Program-made: the position numbers and the translations under genes
DNA from: Oscillospiraceae bacterium
Lineage (GTDB): Bacteria; Bacillota; Clostridia; Oscillospirales; Acutalibacteraceae
Length of the DNA stretch: 64,000 bases
Assembly: GCA_015066225.1 (NCBI GenBank)
Contig: SVOT01000001.1
Span: 407,385-471,384, forward strand
Direction: 5' to 3'
The notes under the pieces: model-generated
What the model saw: only the letters and a program-made list of their open reading frames with translations
Told to the model about the DNA's origin: nothing
Databases searched by the model: none
Shown here: one piece after another, positions 25,340-31,419 of the stretch
Numbering within the stretch: position 1 is the stretch's first letter
How the letters are laid out: every line of letters begins with the position of its first letter

Positions 25340-26629
25340 ATGCAAAACTTTATAAATTCCCTGAATTCGGTTGTGTGGGGTCTGCCCATGCTGTTATTCT
25401 TTTTGTTTACAGCATTGAGATTTTCTTTTAAAAGCAGTTTTTTTCAATTCCGTGGATTCGGGAAAATGCTGTCTTCCACCATAGGCAACACATTCAAAAG
25501 CAAAAAAGAAACAGGTGTCAGCCAATGGGGCGCCTTTTGCTCTGTGCTTGGTGCCTGTATCGGAACGGGTAATATCGTGGGTGTTGCCACAGCAATATAT
25601 TACGGCGGGCCGGGCACGGTTTTCTGGATGTGGGCATCTGCTTTTCTTTCGATGATGACAGCTTATTCCGAAAACTACCTTGGCATAAAATACAGAAAAA
25701 AGGATAAATACGGCACCTTTTGCGGCGGTGCTTTCTCATATATGGAAAACGGACTTAAAATGAAGAAAATGGCAAAAGCCTATGCTTTTTTCGGTCTGAT
25801 GTCTGCAATCGGTATGGGTAACCTGACACAGGGGAACTCCGTATCACAAGCATTGACCCGGGGCTTTGGCATCAACACGCTAATAACAGGTGTTGCAGCG
25901 ACAGCCTTATGCTTTATTATTATAAACGGCGGAGTTAAAAGAATCGCAAGCTTCGGCACGATTATCGTCCCTTTTATGACAATCGGATATCTGCTGTTAT
26001 CCGGTTTGGTGCTTTTCAAATTCAGAACAGAAATAATTCCTTGCTTTTCTCTCATTTTCAGAGAGGCTTTTTCTTTAAAAGCTCTGAACGGATTCGGCAT
26101 GTATAAGGCTATGAGATATGGCATATCACGCGGTATTTTTTCAAATGAAGCAGGCTTGGGCTCCTCCACACTTCTGCACTCGCAGGTTGAAAACAGCGAT
26201 AAAGAGGTTCAGGGAATGTGGGCAATGCTCGAGGTTTTTATAGACACAATATTTTTGTGCACCGTTACGGCGCTTGTTATTCTTGTTGGCGCAAAAAAAG
26301 AATACTTTACTCTTTTCGGTGCCGAATTATCCTTGAGTGCATACGGTACAGTTGGTGAAATCGGGCGAAAAGGAATTGCCTTATTAACGGCAATTTTCGC
26401 TTTTACATCCCTTGCAAGCTGTTCTTTTTACGGTGAAAAAAGCTTTGAATACCTTTTTGGTAAAAGGCACACAAAGCTTTTCAAAAACGTTTATGTTGTT
26501 TTAGTTTTTATCGGGTGTATTACGTCACCCAAAACCGTCTGGGAATTTGCCGATATCTGCAACGGTCTGATGGCAATCCCAAACCTTTTCGCAATCAACT
26601 CATTGGCAAAAGAGGTTGAATATCCTTAA
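25340..26629 (+). CDS. Sodium:alanine/glycine symporter, AgcS family
   Basis: A 429-aa membrane carrier with about ten to eleven helices that imports alanine, glycine or related small amino acids with Na+. Family signatures are GVSQWGAFCSVLGACIGTGNIVG with the GTGNIxG motif, TAYSENYLGIKYR and SNEAGLGSSTLLHSQ. Slightly shorter than the usual 450-480 aa, with the loss at the C-terminus. The ATG at 25340 is 5 bases after GAGGTGG; a GTG nine bases upstream lies inside that RBS. The last 4 bases overlap the convergent BspA-like gene and no terminator separates them. Confidence 0.94.
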   Translation: MQNFINSLNSVVWGLPMLLFFLFTALRFSFKSSFFQFRGFGKMLSSTIGNTFKSKKETGVSQWGAFCSVLGACIGTGNIVGVATAIYYGGPGTVFWMWASAFLSMMTAYSENYLGIKYRKKDKYGTFCGGAFSYMENGLKMKKMAKAYAFFGLMSAIGMGNLTQGNSVSQALTRGFGINTLITGVAATALCFIIINGGVKRIASFGTIIVPFMTIGYLLLSGLVLFKFRTEIIPCFSLIFREAFSLKALNGFGMYKAMRYGISRGIFSNEAGLGSSTLLHSQVENSDKEVQGMWAMLEVFIDTIFLCTVTALVILVGAKKEYFTLFGAELSLSAYGTVGEIGRKGIALLTAIFAFTSLASCSFYGEKSFEYLFGKRHTKLFKNVYVVLVFIGCITSPKTVWEFADICNGLMAIPNLFAINSLAKEVEYP

Positions 26630-29403
26630 TGCTTATCTTTAACACTGAGCCCCTTTGTATTGTGGGCGCTCTTTGAGCTTCCTTTATATGCTTTAACGGT
26701 ATACCTGTAGGTAACTCCTTTTTTAGAGGTTTTGTCAACGAAGGATACCGTGCTGCCGCTTTTTACGGTGGCAAGCTTTTTAAAGCTACCGTTACCTGTT
26801 GCACGGTAAACGTAATAGCCCTCTGCACCGCTGACCTTACCCCACTGGAATTTGACACCGCTCTTTGTGGATTTGACTTCAACAAGCTTGGGTGTTGTGA
26901 GCCTTACGAGTGAAACCGCCTTATATGCACTCACAGCCGAGCCGCTGTATGCTTTAACAGCATAATAATATTTTGTTCCGCTCTTTGCGGTTTTGTCGGT
27001 GTAGCTTGTTTTTGCGGAATCTGTGATTTTTGTAAGTCGTTTCCAGCTTCCGCCCGAGGTTTTTCTGTAAACGATGTAACCGCTGCATTTTGAAACAGCA
27101 TTCCATTTTATTGATACACCGCCTGATGCATTTGAAACGGACTTAATCTCCGGCATACCAACACACTTGCAGGTTACACCGTTATCATCATAATAACCGA
27201 AAACATCGTCGCAAACGGGTACAACCGTGTACGTATACGTTGTGCCGAGCTTAGCAGTTTTGTCGGTATATGATGACACATCGCCCAAGGTTGCAATTTT
27301 AACCCACGAGGTTTTGCTTGTCTTTCTGCCGATGATGTAACCGTTTGCACCCTTCACCTTTTCCCAGGTAACAGTTATGCCCTTAGAGGCATTTTCTGCT
27401 TTTTTCAGCTCAGGAATGGAAAGGTACATAGCAGACACGCCGTTTGCGTTGTATCCGCTTTCAATATCATCAAGATAAGCCTTTACGGTGTAGGTATAGT
27501 TAACACCGCTTTTAGCAGTTGTATCCTCAAATGACGTTACATTGCCCTTGAAATCTGCAATTCTTGACCATTTGCCGTTTTCTGTTTTGCGGTAAAGCGT
27601 ATAGCCCTCAGCATTCTTCACCGAATTCCAAGCAACAAGAATACCGTCAAGTGTCATTTCGGCAGATTTAAGAACGGGCGTGGCAAGCTTAACAAACTTA
27701 AAGGTTACCTTGCTGTCGAAGTCACTGCGGACACCATTTTTTACAGCCACAACAGAATATGTGTATTTCTCGCCGTTTTTAACATTAAAATCAACATAAT
27801 ACAACTTGCTGTCGGGAGTTGCAGTATAGATTAATTCATATTCAGTATCTTTTGTTTTTCTGTAAAGCTCATAGCACTCTGCACCTGAATCCAGCCAAAA
27901 AATTGAAATTGCTTTGGTGTCTGCGTAGGAATAATATATTTCAGGGCACTCGGGAGCCCATTCAACAAACTCAAATCCGTTTTCCTCAGCATAAGTCTTT
28001 CCGGAAGATTCGGATTTTCCGTATATCACAAAGGCTTCATCTTTAACAAATTCAACATCATCCGCAGAATAATAGCCGAAAGCCTTTTCGCCGACATCAG
28101 CAACATCAGGTATTATTACGCTTTTCAAGCCTGTGCCGTGGAAAGAAGCGGCACCGATTTTTTTCAAATCAGCAGAAAAGCCTACATTTTCAAGACTCTT
28201 GCAACCTCTGAAGGCATTTTCGCCAATTTCAGTGATACGATTAAAGTTAATTTCACTCAAGCTCTCGCAGGAAGCAAATGCCCACTGCGGAATTGCTGTT
28301 ACACCTAAAGACAATTCAATTCTTTTTAAGGATGAGTATGAGAATGCCCCATCACCTATTGAAGAAACTGTTTCGGGAAGAGAAATCACGGTTACCGCCG
28401 AGCCTCTGAATGCTTCTTTGCCGATTTCTTTGACGGCTTCGGGGAACGAAACATCAACTGCACCTTCGGGATATTTATATAGTATTGTTAACTCTTTATT
28501 GTAAAGGCCACCCTCATAGGAGGCAAAACGGCCACCAGCCTGAACGCTGATGCTTTTAAGCTCTTTCGCATTCAGAAATGCTGTTTCGTGAATTCTGTTA
28601 ACAGTATTAGGCACGTTAACGGATTCCACGTCTGTATTTTCAAATAAAAATTCACCAAGACCGATTACCTTGTAGCCGTCAATTTCTGCCGGAATTGATA
28701 TATTTTTAGAATATTCGCAATTTTCATAAGAAGTAAGTATAACACTTTCTTCATCATATTTTTCATAGGTGAAAAACGCTGAATAATCATCAAGATTAAC
28801 AAACTCAATTTCATTATCAACAGCATAACTGTGGGCTGTTGTGTTAAGATATGAGTATATTTTTAAGTCTTCAATTTTGGCAAATTCATCATCGAGCTCC
28901 TCGTTACAATAGTAACCGATTGCGTATTCACCAATTTCTTCAACCGCCGCGGGGATGAAAAGCTCTTTTAATCCGGTGCAACCATAAAACGCCATTGAAC
29001 CCAGCGAGGTAACCGCAGACAAATCAATTTCACTGATAAATCGGCAGCCGTAAAAAGCTCTGGCGCCGATTTTTTCAAGGCTTTCGGGGAGCTGTACACT
29101 TCCGTTATTGCCAAGAAAATCTGCATTCAGAAAAGCCTCGTCACTAACAGAGGTTATTCCGTCGCCGATAACAAGATTTCTGAAATCATACTGCAACCAT
29201 TCAGGTGATTCGGAAAACTCAGGCATTTTCCCCTCGCCCCAAATACTGAGTGTTCCGTATTCTTCTGAAATTTCCCAGGTAAACTCACTGCCGTCTTCTG
29301 CAACAATTACACCCGTTGCAAAGGACTCTGCCGCTGAAGCGGCAACAGAAACTGTACCGAATGCAATTATAACGGCAAGAACAACCGACAAAAGCTTTTT
29401 CAT
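26626..29403 (-). CDS. Secreted BspA-like leucine-rich repeat protein with C-terminal FN3 repeats
   Basis: A 925-aa exported protein. The Sec signal peptide covers about residues 1-24 (VAASAAES cleavage region). Residues about 45-475 are LRR_5/BspA-type repeats (LPESLEKIGARAFYGCRF, VEEIGEYAIGYYC, ITEIGENAFRGCKSLENVGF). The rest is five FN3 modules of about 85 residues with the WxxVxGAxGYxxYRK and YTYTVKAY pattern. No sortase or SLH anchor. BspA-like proteins often mediate binding to host or matrix proteins. The FN3 half is clearly related to the protein at 6865-10020. ATG at 29403 after TTGGAGG; strong promoter upstream. Confidence 0.9.
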   Translation of the reverse strand: MKKLLSVVLAVIIAFGTVSVAASAAESFATGVIVAEDGSEFTWEISEEYGTLSIWGEGKMPEFSESPEWLQYDFRNLVIGDGITSVSDEAFLNADFLGNNGSVQLPESLEKIGARAFYGCRFISEIDLSAVTSLGSMAFYGCTGLKELFIPAAVEEIGEYAIGYYCNEELDDEFAKIEDLKIYSYLNTTAHSYAVDNEIEFVNLDDYSAFFTYEKYDEESVILTSYENCEYSKNISIPAEIDGYKVIGLGEFLFENTDVESVNVPNTVNRIHETAFLNAKELKSISVQAGGRFASYEGGLYNKELTILYKYPEGAVDVSFPEAVKEIGKEAFRGSAVTVISLPETVSSIGDGAFSYSSLKRIELSLGVTAIPQWAFASCESLSEINFNRITEIGENAFRGCKSLENVGFSADLKKIGAASFHGTGLKSVIIPDVADVGEKAFGYYSADDVEFVKDEAFVIYGKSESSGKTYAEENGFEFVEWAPECPEIYYSYADTKAISIFWLDSGAECYELYRKTKDTEYELIYTATPDSKLYYVDFNVKNGEKYTYSVVAVKNGVRSDFDSKVTFKFVKLATPVLKSAEMTLDGILVAWNSVKNAEGYTLYRKTENGKWSRIADFKGNVTSFEDTTAKSGVNYTYTVKAYLDDIESGYNANGVSAMYLSIPELKKAENASKGITVTWEKVKGANGYIIGRKTSKTSWVKIATLGDVSSYTDKTAKLGTTYTYTVVPVCDDVFGYYDDNGVTCKCVGMPEIKSVSNASGGVSIKWNAVSKCSGYIVYRKTSGGSWKRLTKITDSAKTSYTDKTAKSGTKYYYAVKAYSGSAVSAYKAVSLVRLTTPKLVEVKSTKSGVKFQWGKVSGAEGYYVYRATGNGSFKKLATVKSGSTVSFVDKTSKKGVTYRYTVKAYKGSSKSAHNTKGLSVKDKH

Positions 29404-29436
29404 AGTAGAAATGCCTCCAAGATGATATATATATTC

Positions 29437-29465
29437 ATTATACAACATTAATCAGACGAATTCAA
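29437..29465 (-). promoter_or_regulatory. Sigma-A promoter of the BspA-like gene
   Basis: Minus strand TTGAAT (29460-29465), 17-base spacer, TATAAT (29437-29442). Confidence 0.85.
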
Positions 29466-29470
29466 CAACA

Positions 29471-29498
29471 AAAAGAAAAGCCCCGGAAAACCCGGGGC
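29471..29498 (-). terminator. Terminator of the zinc-ribbon gene
   Basis: Minus strand GCCCCGG, loop GTTTT, CCGGGGC, then TTTTCTTTTT. It sits 30 bases after the zinc-ribbon stop and just before the BspA-like gene's promoter. Confidence 0.88.
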
Positions 29499-29527
29499 AG
29501 AAAACTTATAAGATATTGTATATATTA

Positions 29528-29803
29528 TTAGCCTTCCTGTTTTTTCTTGAAGCATTCGCTGCAGTATACGGGACGATCCTCACGGGGTTTGAAATAAACC
29601 TCAGCAACGCCGCCGCATTCAGCACAAACTGTTGTGAATTTTTCACGTTCACCTCTCATAGCCTGTTTACGTGCATCACGACATGCTTTGCAGCTCTTGG
29701 GTTCGTTAACCAAGCCTTTTTCTGCATAGAATTCCTGCTCGCCGGCTGTGAAAACGAATTCGTTGCCGCACTCTTTACAGATGAGTGTTTTGTCTTCGTA
29801 CAT
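29528..29803 (-). CDS. Small zinc-ribbon protein (CxxC-rich)
   Basis: A 91-aa cytoplasmic protein with four CxxC pairs: CKECG (residues about 9-13), CKACR (about 38-42), CAECG (about 60-64) and CSECF (about 80-84). This suggests two zinc-ribbon modules. The segment EFVFTAGEQEFYAEKG is the hallmark of the probable zinc-ribbon (zf-trcl) family common in Clostridia; function unknown, nucleic-acid binding likely. ATG at 29803 with GCGAGGT upstream. It lies 143 bases downstream of the sigma-factor gene. The gap between them is a highly structured leader whose base pairing can cover that ribosome binding site. Confidence 0.88.
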   Translation of the reverse strand: MYEDKTLICKECGNEFVFTAGEQEFYAEKGLVNEPKSCKACRDARKQAMRGEREKFTTVCAECGGVAEVYFKPREDRPVYCSECFKKKQEG

Positions 29804-29810
29804 TTTTGTT

Positions 29811-29936
29811 ACCTCGCTTGATAAATAATGTTGCCCTCTAACGGAATTGCACCGCCACCTTTGGCGAAGGTTTCGGAAAATTCCGCAACCTAGTATCAAC
29901 GCTCTTCTTTTAAGCTAAGAGGACTAATATATAAAA
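29811..29936 (-). ncRNA. Candidate structured leader RNA with alternative pairings, in front of zinc-ribbon gene
   Basis: On the minus strand the leader has a 5' hairpin (29902-29921). The segment CGGAATT (29879-29885) can pair either locally in hairpin GGTTgCGGA...TCCGaAACC (29869-29890) or with the distal AATTCCG (29842-29848). The distal pairing is extended by GTTGC/GCAAC (29885-29889 with 29830-29834) and TTGATA/TATCAA (29894-29899 with 29819-29824). A hairpin CGCCA-AAGG-TGGCG (29853-29866) lies inside. ACCTTCGC (29864-29871) is complementary, with one bulge, to the RBS GCGAGGT (29811-29817). No known riboswitch family is recognised. Seen: complementarity. Inferred: regulation. Confidence 0.5.
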
Positions 29937-29946
29937 GAGATTTCTC

Positions 29947-30510
29947 TCAATTATCCTGACAAACGTCTTTCAATTTTTTGCGGGCACGCTGTAACGCATT
30001 ATCTACAGATTTTGAAGACATAGAAAGCCTTTTCCCGATTTCTTCGTAAGAAAGGCCACCCGCCTTGAAAAACACAACCGCTTTTTCGGTTTCTGAAAGT
30101 GTTTCATCACAATGGGAAAGAACGTTATTGAGGTGTTCGTTTAAGATCACCTTTTCTAAGGGATTGGCGGAATCAACAATATTTTCAAAAATATCGTTAC
30201 TGTCGCCAACCGGGATTTCAAGCTCTTGCTTTGTTGCCGTTCTTATTTTGTTTCGCATACAAATGAAAGCGTATGCTTCAAAGGGAATGCCTTTAGAAGA
30301 ATCATATGAATCAACGGCTTTTAAAAAGCCTATCATCCCCTCCTGAACGAAATCATCCGAATCAAGATATGAGCCCGGAACATCTGCACTACGGACATAG
30401 AAGAAACGATTTGATAAAACTTCTTTTGCAACCTCGTCGCCCGATTGAGAAAGTTTAACAAGCTCTTCGTTGCTGAGCAAGGCAAGCTCACCCTTTTCAC
30501 GACCGCTCAA
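29947..30510 (-). CDS. SigH-like sigma-70 family RNA polymerase sigma factor
   Basis: A 187-aa sigma factor with region 2 (LSNEELVKLSQSGDEVAKEVL; DSDDFVQEGMIGFLKAVDSY; FEAYAFICMRNKI) and region 4 (LSETEKAVVFFKAGGLSYEEIGKRLSM; KSVDNALQRARKKL). The KSVDNALQR helix and the QEGMIG block are those of sporulation sigma-H, although the protein is shorter than the usual 210-218 aa. It may therefore be a SigH paralogue rather than SigH itself; a role in stationary phase or sporulation onset is inferred. TTG start at 30510, 4 bases after GAGGTGG. The promoter has a perfect -35 and a palindrome over it. Confidence 0.88.
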   Translation of the reverse strand: MSGREKGELALLSNEELVKLSQSGDEVAKEVLSNRFFYVRSADVPGSYLDSDDFVQEGMIGFLKAVDSYDSSKGIPFEAYAFICMRNKIRTATKQELEIPVGDSNDIFENIVDSANPLEKVILNEHLNNVLSHCDETLSETEKAVVFFKAGGLSYEEIGKRLSMSSKSVDNALQRARKKLKDVCQDN

Positions 30511-30552
30511 AAAACCACCTCAAAACCCAAACAAATATGTATTCTTAGAACA

Positions 30553-30581
30553 ATGATACAACACTATTGTGAATTTGTCAA
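30553..30581 (-). promoter_or_regulatory. Promoter of the SigH-like gene, with overlapping palindrome
   Basis: Minus strand TTGACA (30576-30581), 17-base spacer, TATCAT (30553-30558). The -35 is one arm of the 19-bp palindrome TGTCAAA-TATTT-TTTGACA (30576-30594), a possible operator. Confidence 0.8.
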
Positions 30582-30631
30582 ATATTTTTTGACATTTTGA
30601 TGTTTTTTTGTGTAAAATATGGATATATATC

Positions 30632-30662
30632 AAAAAACGACAGAGAATTTACTCTGTCGTTT
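30632..30662 (-). terminator. Terminator of the zinc-ribbon membrane protein gene
   Basis: Minus strand AACGACAGAG, loop TAAATT, CTCTGTCGTT, then TTTTG, 36 bases after the stop codon at 30698. Confidence 0.85.
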
Positions 30663-30697
30663 CTGTTTCGGATTCATTTTTATTGTCCGGAATCCAT

Positions 30698-31342
30698 TCA
30701 CTCTAACCTATACCATTCGCTGCCGAATTTTATGCAATAAAAGTCCTTATATACAGTTTCGTACTCACCTTTTTCACCCTTGACGTATAACACGAAATCA
30801 ATTCTAGCCGCTTTTTTCGGCATTACATCGTAGCTATAGGTTTCGGCGAGAACACCGCAAAGACTCTCAAGCTCACTATCCGAAAAATAGTAAACATCCT
30901 CTATTTCGTAGTTGATAGTGAAGCCCTCACCACACATTTCGGTATAAAAATTTATACTTTTTACAAGTGGCTCAACCATAGCTTTATTAGTTTCTTCGTC
31001 GCTGAAATACCAATTGGATTTTTTATACTCCTTCATTTGCTCGTCATACAATGAGTAGTAAAGCTTGCTGTCGTTTTGTTCAATAGCGACGGAAAGACTG
31101 CTGACAACCCTTTCGGGTTTAACCCCGGTTACAACACCTGTTATTATGGCACTGAGTGCCATAACAAAGGCAAAAGCCACGACGCAGATTATAACGGTCT
31201 TTTTGGAAATGCGCCTTTTTTTAAATTTCTTTATATTCTTCTTAACGGATTCGGGCTTCTTTTTTGTTTCAAATGGGGCTGAGCAATACGCACAGCGCTC
31301 GAAATTATCAGGACTCTGACGGTGACATTTTTCGCAATACAT
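30698..31342 (-). CDS. Zinc-ribbon membrane-anchored protein of unknown function
   Basis: A 214-aa protein. An N-terminal zinc ribbon (CEKC at 3-6 and CAYC at 17-20) is followed by a basic linker, one transmembrane helix (about 50-72, VIICVVAFAFVMALSAI) and a 140-residue outer domain of NTF2/DUF4878-like predicted pattern (SVAIEQNDSKLYYSLYDEQMKEY; FYCIKFGSEWYRLE). Similar proteins occur widely in Clostridia, but no function is known to me. ATG after GGGAGGTGAGCAG. Monocistronic; its promoter lies inside the terminator of the ispH operon. Confidence 0.75.
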   Translation of the reverse strand: MYCEKCHRQSPDNFERCAYCSAPFETKKKPESVKKNIKKFKKRRISKKTVIICVVAFAFVMALSAIITGVVTGVKPERVVSSLSVAIEQNDSKLYYSLYDEQMKEYKKSNWYFSDEETNKAMVEPLVKSINFYTEMCGEGFTINYEIEDVYYFSDSELESLCGVLAETYSYDVMPKKAARIDFVLYVKGEKGEYETVYKDFYCIKFGSEWYRLE

Positions 31343-31366
31343 CTGCTCACCTCCCGGATTTTTTAT

Positions 31367-31395
31367 ATTATAAAATAAACCACCTACTTTTTCAA
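31367..31395 (-). promoter_or_regulatory. Promoter of the zinc-ribbon membrane protein gene, embedded in a terminator
   Basis: Minus strand TTGAAA (31390-31395), 17-base spacer, TATAAT (31367-31372). The -35 is formed by the loop and stem of the ispH-S1 terminator hairpin. Confidence 0.75.
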
Positions 31396-31403
31396 GTAGG
31401 TGG
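31380..31403 (-). terminator. Terminator of the tmcAL-cmk-ispH operon
   Basis: Minus strand CCACCTACTT, loop GAAA, AAGTAGGTGG, then TTTATTTTAT, 17 bases after the ispH-S1 stop. Confidence 0.85.
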
Positions 31404-31419
31404 CAGATATTATAACGAA

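Noticed and set aside
29850..29871. H-type pseudoknot ACCTT/AAGGT with CGCC/GGCG in the leader RNA
   Set aside because: Both crossing loops would have zero length, which is sterically impossible; the two pairings are instead alternative hairpins.
30589..30618. Plus-strand promoter TTGACA-18-TAAAAT
   Set aside because: It leads only into a hairpin and then antisense to the next gene; no gene is served, so it is noted only with the palindrome.
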